Shown: piece by piece, positions 10,606 through 22,886 of the stretch | Numbering within the stretch: the stretch's first letter is position 1 | How the letters are laid out: the number at the start of each line of letters is the position of its first letter | NCBI GenBank assembly: GCA_030248195.1 | Contig: JASAND010004162.1 | Coordinates: forward strand, 1-64,000 | DNA from: Trissonchulus latispiculum | Lineage: Eukaryota; Nematoda; Enoplea; Enoplida; Ironidae | Reading direction: 5' to 3' | DNA: 64,000 bases | The notes under the pieces: generated by a model | The model's database searches: none | The model's input: the letters and a program-made list of their open reading frames with translations, nothing else | Told to the model about the DNA's origin: nothing | Made by a program: the position numbers and the translations under genes

Positions 10606-11506
10606 TTATACTAATTCCCACCTAGCTGTAATTTCCAACTTAAAGTACTAAAATGTTTAATTCACCTAATTTTCTTTAGGTGCGAGCTCTTTTATAAAAC
10701 AAAAGAAACAACATTTTATACAACAAAATAAACATATGTTAGTTAGACCGGTTTGGTATGACTTGGCCCAACTCTGAATTGGCCCAATAATTACGATTGG
10801 TCCTTTCAAAGTGACAGTTGACAAATGTATGCATGTGTTGTGGACAATTCTATCCTCATGCATGTTTGTGTAAATTCTAACAAGGGGTGCATTTATTTAA
10901 AAATGTAAGTTATAACTATTATAAAATTACAAGGAAATTTTACCAACAACTTATTAACCAACAAGACATAATACGGAAATGTTCAGATTACGTTAACTAA
11001 TTTTAATTTAAATTACAGTATTTATTAAATAAGAAGAATAAGATTAATAATTAAATTAGAACATAATTTTTGTGAACAGTCCCCCTCCCCCTCATTATTA
11101 GTTTCATACAAATTCTACCGTAAGACAATTCCTTTTAGTAAAGTGGGCGGGGCTTAGCAATTTAAGTGACAGTTGACCTAGCCTTCCTAATTGTTAACGC
11201 TACTCCTTGTGTCTAGATAATTTCTGTTTTCTTTGTGACCTTGAAATCTTGAACTGAACTCTTTCAATATTGCCATCTTTCAATCGTTAAACCTTTTTAT
11301 TATTATTTCTACCACTCCGTGTGTTTAAATCTAATTTTTCCTTTCTGTGATAGTATCAACACTCCGAATTTATTAAAAATCTTCAGTCTACACCTGCTCT
11401 AATTTTCAAGTTTACTGTGTAAACAGTTAAATTCACTTTAAAGATAGTCTTTACTAATTTTAAACCCCTACACCCTGTCCTTACTGATTTTAAACCCCTA
11501 CACCCC

Positions 11507-12290
11507 GTCCGAAACATAAGAAGAGAAACTCACTTTGCATTTTCCCTAACAGCATTAAACATGTGGGCATGGCATGTTCTCTAGTTTGAGAATAAAAAAA
11601 ACTATTCAAGCGCCAACCACTCTTTTGCGGATAGAGAATGTCAATACAGTGCATTTCTTATAAAAAGGCCCGTATGTTGACTTCGTATTTTTCACACTCT
11701 AGGGTTTTAGAAGTCACTTACATCAGTTCATCTATGAAGCACTTTCTGCATGGACCTTTGCATCTCAGAAAACTTTCTATCTCAATATATATACTAGCGC
11801 AGGCAAATAATTGTTATTACTCCTACAAAGATTCAATAAATTCGAATGTACAAAATATTGCACTAACCCATATTGTCGGACAAAACTGCAGCTAATGTTT
11901 AAGTAAGGCAGACCGGAATATTTTAGAGCCCGACTGGTCTAAAGCTTGACATGTAAGAGAATGGCATCGGCTGCACGCGACTTGCTTTAGTAACTAGCGG
12001 ACCGCAGTTGTTCTTGCTTTCGTGGAGTGACTTTTTATCGCCCAGGAGGGCTTCATTATACGGCCGGCAAAATGTAGTAAATATCGCATTAACGGTTCAA
12101 TTTATTTAACATTCATTCAAAAATAATCCGTTATATTGAATTCGAATGATGATATAATGCAGATGAAGTCAGAATACAAACTGGATTTTTTCCAATAAAC
12201 AAAAGTTTGCACTCGTATCCCCTTTCGAGTTAAATCTGAAACGTTAGCTGTCAAAAACATCGTTAATTTCCCACCTAATTGCCGTTTCTT
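11507..12290. repeat. Direct repeat copy a (non-coding)
   Basis: Starts CGAAACATAAGAAGAGAAAC. Nearly identical copies lie at 13291-14077 and 23730-24518. The conserved 85-codon frame at 11638 (also 13421, and frameshifted near 23860) has no recognisable domain, and its conservation is explained by the duplication. Copy a is followed by a second copy of the 11244-11505 block at about 12297-12580. Confidence 0.8.
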
Positions 12291-12580
12291 CTTGAACTTG
12301 AACTGAACTCTTTCAATATTGCCATCTTTCAATCGTTAAACCTTTTTATTATTATTTCTACCACTCCGTGTGTTTAAATCTAATTTTTCCTTTTTGTGAT
12401 AGTATCAACACTCCGAATTTATTAAAAATCTTCAGTCTACACCTGCTCTAATTTTCAACTTTACTGTGTAAACAGTTAAATTCACTTTAAAGATAGTCTT
12501 TACTAATTTTAAACCCCTACACCCTGTCCTTACTGATTTTAAACCCCTACACCCCGTCCTTACTGATTTTAAACCCCTAC

Positions 12581-13290
12581 ACCCCTCCTTTTTTCAGAGA
12601 CTCTTTGCCTCTTGCCATTTTCACATTTAGTTATCTCAATATCAGCTCTGTATTAACCTGTTCTTTCTCGCCTACACAGCGGATTCTTCAATTATACGAA
12701 ATAATAATTTTGGCAAAACTTTAGTTTTGATACCCACCTAATAGCGGAAATGACATTTCCACATAGACTACTACGTACAACTTATCATTAAAACACGTTC
12801 CTGTTTTTGACCAGTCCCAATTTCTGTTCTGCAGCGTGGAAATGCAGTTCGCCCTAACATTCAATCACCATTTAATTTTTGAAAACTGATATTCCGCTAA
12901 ATTATCATGTTTTCCAGTATTTCACAAAGTTGTCTATAATTTGTTTTCAATTACATTAATTCAAGTACCTAATTCTCCCCCTCAGGAAATGGCCTAAAAG
13001 AGGATAGGGTCCTTTGTCTTCTTTCCTGATCTTGTATATGCTAGAGTCATTTCATTCATATCTGCATTTTCCACTAATTAGGATTAGACACTGCGTAATT
13101 ATGTACACTCCAGTTAGCCTTTCTCAATCAGGATTATTTCATCTTTTGTGCACCCCGTTTTAAATGCCAATTGCAGAGTAAATCCAAAAGCTAGCGTTAA
13201 AAGACCCACCACTCCCTCAAGTTCATATGTACTTTTAGAATAGGAACAAATAAAATTAAACCAGTTTTTTGTGCCTTTGTTCACGAAAAA
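12581..13290. other. Unit 1-specific stretch, no gene seen
   Basis: Lies between the two copies of the direct repeat and is absent from unit 2. A minus-strand 107-aa frame (13114-13437) has no recognisable domain and overlaps repeat sequence. Confidence 0.5.
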
Positions 13291-14077
13291 TCCGAAACAT
13301 AAGAAGAGAAACTCACTTTGCATTTTCCCTAACAGCATTAAACATGTGGGCATGGCCTGTTCTCTAGTTTGAGAATAAAAAAAACTATTCAAGCGCCAAC
13401 CACTCTTTTGCGGATAGAGAATGTCAATACAGTGCATTTCTTATAAAAAGGCCCGTATGTTGACTTCGTATTTTTCACACTCTAGGGTTTTAGAAGTCAC
13501 TTACATCAGTTCATCTATGAAGCACTTTCTGCATGGACCTTTGCATCTCAGAAAACTTTCTATCTCAATATATATACTAGCGCAGGCAAATAATTGTTAT
13601 TACTCCTACAAAGATTCAATAAATTCGAATGTACAAAATATTGCACTAACCCATATTGTCGGACAAAACTGCAGCTAATGTTTAAGTAAGGCAGACCGGA
13701 ATATTTTAGAGCCCGACTGGTCTAAAGCTTGACATGTAAGAGAATGGCATCGGCTGCACGCGACTTGCTTTAGTAACTAGCGGACCGCAGTTGTTCTTGC
13801 TTTCGTGGAGTGACTTTTTATCGCCCAGGAGGGCTTCTATTATACGGCCGGCAAAATGTAGTAAATATCGCATTAACGGTTCAATTTATTTAACATTCAT
13901 TCAAAAATAATCCGTTATATTGAATTCGAATGATGATATAATGCAGATGAAATCAGAATACAAACTGGATTTTTTCCAATAAACAAAAGTTTGCACTCGT
14001 ATCCCCTTTCGAGTTAAATCTGAAACGTTAGCTGTCAAAAACATCGTTAATTTCCCACCTAATTGCCGTTTCTTCTT
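13291..14077. repeat. Direct repeat copy b (non-coding)
   Basis: Nearly identical to 11507-12290. It continues into sequence shared with unit 2 (24519 onward). Confidence 0.8.
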
Positions 14078-15375
14078 GTCATCAACACCAAAAAACAATT
14101 TGTAACGCCTAGATACTTTATATGCTACGTCTTAAAATTTTAAATTTACACGCTTTCCTTACATATAAGTTGTTTACGTAGATGCCCTCCCAGATTTTTG
14201 CCTCACCCTCCTTATACACGAAAGCAGCACAAATTATGTACACTTCAACGCTTATGAGTACGTAGTTAAAACGAAGGTACCTGCATAGCAGCGCACGTGC
14301 TATGCACAAACAGTTTGCAATCGTGCATTGTAGTAATAGAATTGGTTGCTGAGATTGTCTTGCAAATATTGTATATAATTACTGCATAGTGTATAACTGC
14401 CCTTTAAAACAGGAGTTTTCACTTTTATAACGGGAGGATGATCACAGATGCATTTCCCAAATATATTATTAGTAACAGTAAATTATTGTCAATTTATATT
14501 AAAATTCCTACGTATAAAATTATACACGTACCAACAAATATTTAACTATACGTACCTAAAATCTACCGTATTCAAAATTGGCAATGTTGATACCTAGTCA
14601 GTTCCACTTTTACTGGTTAGTCTAATTACCAACAGACAAACTTATTTTACCTTTTCTGAAATTCCAGAAATTATACGGTAGAATGGCGCTTTGATGAACT
14701 TTGAGGCACGAAAGAAATCGGGATTCCCACCCCAATTCTTAACCTAAAATTTTGGTTTATGCATGAAAACACAGTTTAGGGTGTCCTACGTAATTCCAAT
14801 AAAAACTCCTAACTAAGACTACCAATAAGACTCCTAACTTCAGTATTAAAAAAGTTATGATTTTTTGAAAATTTGTCCAAAATTGCCAAAAATCGATTTT
14901 GGGCCAACTTTGACCCCCCACAACTCCCTCAAAACTTTATCGATTTTGCTCAAATCTTTTTCGCGTACAGTCAGCGGCATGGTAAATGCGCAGAAAGTTG
15001 CGAAAACATTTTAGCGTGCATCGATCGATCAGGATCGACCGCTGAACTTGGCAAAAATTTACACTGTAAAAAAGTTGAAACTTCAATTTTGAATTCCCAC
15101 CCCAATTCTTAACCTAAAATTTTGGTTTATGCATGAAAACACAGTTTAGGGTGTCCACGTAATTCCCATAAAAAACTAGACTCCTAACTTCAATATTAAA
15201 AAAGTTATGATTTTTTGAAAATTTGTCCAAAATTGCCAAAAATCGATTTTGGGTCAACTTTGACCAAAAATCAAATCAATTCAATCAATTTAAAAAATTT
15301 TCGGAAGGGCATTGGAGGGAAAAGCTTTCCCCCTCCCCACCCAAGGGATTCTCACCACGCCCAAGACATCTCCCC
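14078..15375. repeat. Gene upstream region with a tandem 175-bp repeat
   Basis: Two copies of a block starting ATTCCCACCCCAATTCTTAA lie at about 14723-14910 and 15093-15265. Both run into TGTCCAAAATTGCCAAAAATCG. The 79-aa frame 14873-15112 is built from this repeat. No independent gene is seen. The equivalent in unit 2 is 24519-25814. Confidence 0.6.
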
Positions 15376-15382
15376 TATAAAT
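15376..15382 (+). promoter_or_regulatory. TATA box of recombinase-like gene, copy 1
   Basis: TATAAAT lies 112 bp before the ATG at 15488. The identical box is at 25815 in copy 2. Confidence 0.5.
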
Positions 15383-15487
15383 TGAGATTGTAACAAAATA
15401 CTGCACCTTTTACTCGTTGTGTTTAGCTATCAGATCGATCAGAGTGGGTTGATTATTGCTTTTATTGCGATTATTGGTGTGTTCCCA

Positions 15488-17688
15488 ATGGCAGCCAAGG
15501 AGAAAGACATTCGTCTTTATTACAAATGTGAATTTTGTGGTTCGGTAAGCAGAAATTCTAAGCAACTGTAATGGTAACGTGAACATTCCAAGTAATGCAA
15601 TGAAACGAAATGAGACGAAATGAATCAAAAACAAATGGGTAGAGATGCAATGAAATGAACGGAAGTGAAAAGAAATGAAATGCAATCAAATGAACTAAAA
15701 TGAAGTGGATTGAAACAACAATAATATTAACAATGCAAAACTTCTGAGACATATTCAAATAACTAGCAATTCTGTTTCAGGTGGTAGAGCGTCTTCCCCA
15801 GCACCACCAGAAATGCGGGGAAATGGAGAAGGTGGAAGCTAAGGCCAAGGAAATGGGACTCCATGATTTGTTCGTAGCTGTTGGCCTCGGTAAGGGTGAG
15901 TATACAGAAGGTAAAGGCAAGAAGGGCAAGGAGGCGGAGAAAAAGGAAGCTGATTTGCAGAATGCTAGTAAAAACTTCTGGGCAAAGTTTCAGAGACCCC
16001 AAAAGGAAATCGCTGCAAAAATAGGCAGAAACGCTCTTTCAATCACGCCCACTTCAATCGACCACTTTATTGGCCGAAACTATTCAGACTCCTCCCTCCG
16101 AACTAGAGAAAAGTTGAAACAAGTTTTAACCACATTTGTTGAATCCGAGATCGGCCTTGTCCTCGCCAAGGAGCCGGATGATCAAGGCACAGCTTCGACC
16201 TCGTCCACAGTCAGGCCGGAGACTCAGCGGCAGAGTAACCAAAGCGAGGATGAGGAGGATGAGTATGAACAAGAGGACACGGATGAGCTTTTCGATGATG
16301 AAGAGCCTGAACCACAGCCATCAACATCCAGAAGATCAAAGAGGGCTTTGGCAAAACTAGGATTCCGGAAAGCGACGGCGAAGACGAAGCCGCCGCTGCC
16401 TCCGCTCGTTCTCTTCCTACTCAGCCTCCTACTACTCCTCCTCCACCTCCTTCTCCATCACAGGAACTTGCTCGCTCTCGTCCCCCACTTGAGCCTGCAG
16501 CTGTCGCTCCACCGGCTACAAACAGTAGTTCAGATGAAAGCGAATCAGAAGAAGGAGGGCAGTCTGACGATATTGACATCGCAAATCTTCGGATTCATCC
16601 GGTGCCGACTGTGGAAGAGGACATCGGAGCGGGCCTTGTCGACCTCCCCCCTTCCAGACCCGGTACGTTGAAGACTGTCTCCAAAGTCTATTCTGTCAAT
16701 GACCAACCCAGTGATAGGCTTGTCAAAATCCAGGCACTACTTCCTCCTCAGACTTCCGAAGCTGTTCAATATGGGGCCATCGTGATCCAGAGAAAAATTG
16801 CTTACGCCGAAGATTCGTCAACAAAGGCGAGGCAACAGAATCTTTTCAGAGGAGTTTCTCTCCACATCGATGCTTCAGCTGCATTTATGACGTATCAGGG
16901 CCATCTGCAGCGACTGGAAACAGTCAAGACCAAGTCAGGCCGGAATAGCAAAGATCAGCAAAAGGTTGCCAAGTCAAAGGTCTGAATCAGCAGATCAACG
17001 ACCTGCGGAGGATCCTGGGCTTTGCCCTCGTTGCCAGATACGGCTTTCCCTTGGCCAAGGTCGACACAAGCCATCTGATCCGCCTGAAGACCCAGCTCCA
17101 AGACGTGATGTTTATGATGAGGGACAACGAAGTCTCCGGTGAAACCATAGCGGGCTACGCAAAGAAGCTGAAGCAGTTCTACAACTTCGTGAAAACGAAC
17201 TGTACAGACACCGAGGAAGAGAACGTGGCCGTGAGGAACATCCTGGAAAGCCTACACTGGACCACTGCTAATACGGCTGAGAAGATGAAGGCAAGGGAAA
17301 AGTCAACAAGCGGTTCAGAGACTACCGGGACTGTGACAAAATGCCGCCATCTGAAACCATTAAGATCACAACAGACCAGCTAGCACAGGACAGGTTGACG
17401 GAAGTCATGGACAAGCACAATTATGAGCAATTCAAATTACGGGACAAAGCCAGCAATTTGGAATATTTCCGCTTCCTTCAAGACTACCTGATTTCCACGC
17501 TGATTGCAAATCATGGTCAGCGCCCGTGTTGCGCCCAGATGCTGCGGGACGAAGAGATGACTGTGGCGTACAAAAAAGGAAAGAGAAACGGACACTATGT
17601 CATCGTTATCCGAGACATCAAGAACCAGTCCTCGATGTCCGGAAATGTGGCCATCACCGAGAAAGATGGTTGCAATCTTCACGAATGA
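15488..17688 (+). pseudogene. Tyrosine-recombinase-like zinc-finger gene, copy 1 (three frameshifts)
   Basis: Exon 1 (15488-15544) ends at GTAAGC. Exon 2 starts at 15781 after CTGTTTCAG, phase 0. Across the splice the N-terminus makes a C2HC finger: C14, C17, H27/H28, C31. It is followed by a Lys/Glu-rich region, an acidic Ser/Asp/Glu region, a Pro-rich linker and a helical core-binding-like part (GETIAGYAKKLKQFYNFV). A catalytic-domain start follows with IANHGQRP, where the Arg fits the first catalytic Arg of tyrosine recombinases, and NGHYVIVIRDIKNQSS. Cnidarian- and lophotrochozoan-type zinc-finger recombinase-like (Crypton-like) proteins have this order. Frameshifts lie near 16355 and 17295 (both shared with copy 2), plus a private one-base loss in an A-run at about 16976. 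The HxxR and Tyr nucleophile region is missing. Not functional as read. Confidence 0.55.
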
Positions 17689-17748
17689 AAGCATATTTCT
17701 TTGCCTAATGAAATGATTCACATTAAACATATTATATAAATATATATA

Positions 17749-18642
17749 TGAGCCGATTTCTGGTAGGGTCAACCATAACTTGGACAACCTTCAAAAATCG
17801 TTTTGGCTCAAACTTTCAGGACTTGTAGCAACTTGACGTAAAAGGAAAATCTTCAAACATTAGAGCTCAACTCCGTATATTCAACGAGTTATAGCAAAAT
17901 TCGTGATTTTCGACTCTGCCACTGACGTCGCCGTAGGACTTCACCAATCAAAATTGTGCTCAGGCCGATAGAGAAGAGTCAGACAGTTCATATCTTAACC
18001 ATACAGGCACCACACATGGGGCACCTATCCCTGCCAGTTTGAGTTTTCTATCATTCATATTCCGCAGTTTGCGACGGTCGAACCTTAGCTTAAGCCTCCA
18101 AGCTCAGTAGGCGCATTTCCACATTTTTTGACATAGCGACCTCATTATGCCTTAGTACCACGCAATTTTTATAAATATTATTTATCTATATGCTACCAAC
18201 GTCCATGCAAAAAATGAGCAAAATCCCAGACCCACTTTTGAGATATGGCCATTCAAAGTTCGAAAAATCAGCGATTTTCAGCCAAAACAGCGATTATGGC
18301 AACTTTGACCCGCCATAGCCGACTAATGAAAAAAGATATCGGCGTAATATTTTAGACATATAACCTAGGTACCCTTGGCAATGTTTCGGGCAAGTTTCAG
18401 CCAAATCGGAGAAAATGTATTTTTTCGATTTTTCATCCCCCAAAATGGGCCGAAAAATCGAAAAAAATAAAATTTTTTTCACGAATTTTGCTATAACTCG
18501 TTGAATATACGGAGTTGAGCTCTAATATTTGAAGGTTTTCCTTTTAGGTTAGATTGCTACAAGTCCTGAAAGTTTGAGCCAAATCGATTTTTGAAGGTTG
18601 TCCGGAAGTACAGGCAGCACAGTCGAATTTCTCAGAAATCGA

Positions 18643-18645
<3 letters not shown>
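17749..18645. mobile_element. Foldback element inserted in a (TA)n microsatellite
   Basis: Begins GAGCCGATTTCTG and ends CAGAAATCGACTC. The sub-terminal arms 17789-17905 and 18480-18600 are inverted repeats (CTCAACTCCGTATATTCAACG and its complement). Flanks are TATATATAT on both sides. It is absent from the equivalent place in unit 2 (about 28175), so it inserted after, or was lost from, one duplicate. Confidence 0.7.

Positions 18646-18733
<88 letters not shown>
18646..18733. repeat. (TA)n microsatellite
   Basis: Uninterrupted TA repeats apart from one AA. The long Ile-Tyr ORFs here are translations of this repeat. Confidence 0.95.
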
Positions 18734-18734
<1 letters not shown>

Positions 18735-18794
18735 GCAAATGCCCATCCAAGCCAGCAATATGCATCTTTGATTCCTACGATATCCCACGAGAGT

Positions 18795-19053
18795 CTACTC
18801 ATGAAATGGTATACATTGAATTGATTGATTACTTGAATTACATAGCTTTAATTCTGCAATGGGCTCCATTTGCCCATTCGGCTGGACAGGCACCATGCTC
18901 ATGGGCACCCTGATATTCGCCAGAGGTATGCTGGTTTCTGCCATAGGCTCCATCAACCTATTCGGTTGGATAGGCACCATACCCATGGGATTCCTGATAT
19001 TCGCCAGAGGTAGGCTGGCTTCAGCCATAGGCTCCACACACTGTTAGTTTGCT
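18795..19053 (-). CDS. Exon-like frame with 28-residue repeats, copy 1
   Basis: The minus strand encodes a 28-residue unit, EPMAE(A/T)S(L/I)PLANIR followed by PM(G/S)MVP(I/V)QPN, repeated twice plus the start of a third, then an unrelated tail and stop near 18795. The differences between repeats are mostly conservative, which fits past coding. Upstream on the minus strand, AAGCAAACTAACAG could be a splice acceptor at about 19047. Copies are at 20343-20490 (one unit lost) and 28277-28529. No start codon or neighbouring exon is identified, and the function is unknown. It may be part of a secreted repetitive protein. Confidence 0.3.
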
Positions 19054-19395
19054 TGTACTAGGTAAGAAATAAGTCAAAATATTCAAATAATAAACAAAAT
19101 TATTGTTATTAGCAGAATTAGTTACTACAGCAGTGTTTAAACAGCAGCCAATTTGGAATTCAATATATTTCAATGTTTATCATCAACTAAGCTAAAAACA
19201 GCATATGATAACAGATAAATTAGTTACATAAAGCAACCTTGGGAACAAGCAGCTAACGTCAATTGTATTAACAGACATCATGCAAAACAGTAGGCAATAT
19301 GAGTTCTCAAATAAAGATTATCGTTTCTGAACAACTCATGCCTATTTGAAACAACAAGAGGATCGGTGAAGTATAATAAATTATTAGCTAGTCGA

Positions 19396-20259
<864 letters not shown>

Positions 20260-20260
20260 A

Positions 20261-20840
20261 TTCAGCAAATGCCCATCCAAGCCAGCAATATGTATCTTTG
20301 ATTCCTACGATATCCCACGAGAGTCTACTCATGAAATGGTATACATTGAATTGATTGATTACTTGAATTACATAGCTTTAATTCTGCAATGGGCTCCATT
20401 TGCCCATTCGGTTGGACAGGCACCATGCTCATGGGCACCCTGATATTCGCCAGAGGTAGGCTGGCTTCAGCCATAGGCTCCACACACTGTTAGTTTGCTT
20501 GTACTAGGTAAGAAATAAGTCAAAATATTCAAATAATAAACAAAATTATTGTTATTAGCAGAATTAGTTACTAGAGCAGTGTTTAAACAGCAGCCAATTT
20601 GAAATTCAATATATTTCAATGTTTATCATCAACTAAGCTAAAAACAGCATATGATAACAGATAAATTAGTTACATAAAGCAACCTTGGGAACAAGCAGCT
20701 AACGTCAATTGTATTAACAGACATCATGCAAAACAGTAGGCAATATGAGTTCTCAAATAAAGATTATCGTTTCTGAACAACTCATGCCTATTTGAAACAA
20801 CAAGAGGATCGGTGAAGTATAATAAATTATTAGCTAGTCG
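20261..20840. repeat. Second copy of 18734-19395 block
   Basis: Starts TTCAGCAAATGCCCATCC and carries a shortened version of the minus-strand 28-residue-repeat exon. The third copy is at about 28213-28880. It matches unit 2 from here on. Confidence 0.8.
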
Positions 20841-21930
20841 AATCTGTGATCCAGCATTGCACAAGTAAGATCAAATACGTGCCATTCGCACTGCGGGAAT
20901 TTGATTTCTCACTGGTCGCAATGCATTGCAAACTTACAACAAGCTTGCATTTTGTTTGTTGAACAAATCAATGATTTATTTTAATTCACGCGAGATAAGT
21001 TCAGCAGGACTGAAGGCGACATATTATTGGTTCCCACATGGATGAACAGTTCATCTTGAGAACCTAATTGCTTGTATTGTTTTATCATTACATGGCGTTA
21101 TTTATTCACCTCGCATCATCTCGACGTGATCATTCATCAGTGAAAGTCATAAAATATTGTGACATATCTCCGCAAATATAATGTACCGGCATTACGGCAG
21201 CTGATGAATTTAAAATATTAACACCTAGAATATAAAAATAAATGTTTTAATAAATGATTGTTAATGTAAAACTTAAGAAATGTATAGCGGCAAAACGATT
21301 GTTTCGAATGTCTACAAGAAAGCTCCATTCGTAGATAATGCAGAACTAACTAAAATACGAGATCTGTTGGCTTTTAAATAGTCATAATGTACAAATGCTC
21401 AAAGTGTAGCAGGGAGGAACACACAATAAAATGTTGACGTGATTTGATGAAAAAGTTGAAACAAATGTTCGAATTTATCAAAACTTTGTAGTGAAAATGG
21501 AACCTAACTATAATATTTGGCAGTAGGCAAAAGTTATTAAGTGGATGCCCATAACGTGAACATTACATTACATTATTAGAAGTATGTGTCTTTTTACGCA
21601 GACGGCCTATCGCTCAGTTTAGTTCAATTGGTATGGTCAGAAAGTAACAGGGTGAGCTCATAATCTAGGGGCTGCAGGAATTTATTAACAAATAAAAGGT
21701 GGATAAGGGTTAACTATGACATCGTTTCGTCAGCAGCTATTGTAGCCAATTTTATATTAATCAACATTAATAATGCAGTTTTTCCTGAATCTGGGCTGTC
21801 TATAAATGCATGTAATATCTGCATGGGCTTGACTTCATGAATGTGACAACAAGAAAATCCAGCTTTTGATGGCTGAGGCCTTAAAGTAAGACAAAAGACT
21901 GGGACATTTAGCTTACAAACTAAGAAAAGA
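20841..21930. other. No gene seen (unit 1); equivalent 28871-29950
   Basis: AT-rich sequence without coding signal. It is duplicated in unit 2 with few changes and small indels (for example near 21245 versus 29275, and a 24-bp difference near 21580). Confidence 0.5.
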
Positions 21931-22505
21931 TAGGATCTTTTCCACAATCCCCCTCAATACGAACTGGTTGGATTGGGGGTTATTGGGTGATCCAAATGCG
22001 TTCATATTTTGGGAAGGTGTTACCTGAGGCTCAGTAATTTCAAAAATTTCAAAAATTTATATTTTATAAAATTTTAAAATTTTTTAAATTCAAAATGTTT
22101 GAATTTTAAAATATATTTCAATAGAATCGATGATGCTGAGCATTTCCTTCTTGTAGCAACATCTGAAAATGCTTCCTGCGATCTCCACAGTGGGTCTAAC
22201 TGTAAAGAATTCCTTTCATCTTTACAGTTAGAGCCGCTGTAGAGATCGTGGGAAACATTTTCAGATGTTGGAACAAGAGAAAATGCTCAGCTTCCTCGAT
22301 TCTACCGCAAAATTTTAAAAAAGTTCAAAAATTTTAGAATTTTAAAAAATTTACAATTTTAAAAAATTTAAAATTTTTATTTTTTTTGAAATTGCTGAGC
22401 CCCAGGTAACACGTCCCCAAAGTATGAACGCATTTGGATCATCCAATAACCCCCAATCCAAAGCTTTCGTATTGAGGGGGGATTGTGCAAAAGATCCTCC
22501 TACCC
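21931..22505. mobile_element. 575-bp foldback MITE, copy 1
   Basis: Left arm AGGATCTTTTCCACAATCCC and right arm GGGGATTGTGCAAAAGATCCT are inverted repeats. Pairing continues inward through TCCAAATGCGTTCATA and its complement, AT-rich arms, and a central hairpin (CTAACTGTAAAG/CTTTACAGTTAGA) at about 22185-22250. There is no ORF. The second copy is in unit 2. Confidence 0.8.
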
Positions 22506-22762
22506 TTAGGTGCAACAATTGGTTTAGTATCTAAGTGAAACCTGTACTAAAGCACAAAGTTTGACTGCCACAGATACAACGTCAAATTATACCATGACCA
22601 CGTCTTGCATGTGTCAGGAAATGCTCAAATCTTTGAAACATCATTTCATAATACAAGCAAGAAAAAATTCGACATAATCTTTTAAAACAGAATGTTGCAA
22701 TTTAACATACTTTTTCGTTGATTTCGTTAATCAAAACATCCTTATCTCAAGGTACAGTAGAC

Positions 22763-22886
22763 CAGTGTTTGAGGCCGGCCGGCTTCCGCCGACCGGCGGC
22801 CGGCCGACGACTTTTGCTCGCCGGCCGGCCGCTGGCTGGGATACAAATCACCAATCAGAAATTTACAAAATAGAGCAACTAAGCTT
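22763..22886. mobile_element. GC-rich hAT MITE, truncated at the duplication junction
   Basis: Begins CAGTGTTTGAGGCCGGCC and breaks off at AAGCTT, where unit 2 begins. The intact version is at 30783-31059. The breakpoint inside it shows that the MITE was already present when the duplication formed. Confidence 0.8.

Noticed and set aside
11638..11895. 85-aa ORF conserved in three copies
   Set aside because: Conservation is explained by recent duplication; the copy near 23860 is frameshifted and no domain is visible.
15410..15758. Minus ORFs rich in Ser/Phe/His/Ile
   Set aside because: They cover a low-complexity AATGAAATG intron of the recombinase-like gene; no domain and wrong strand.
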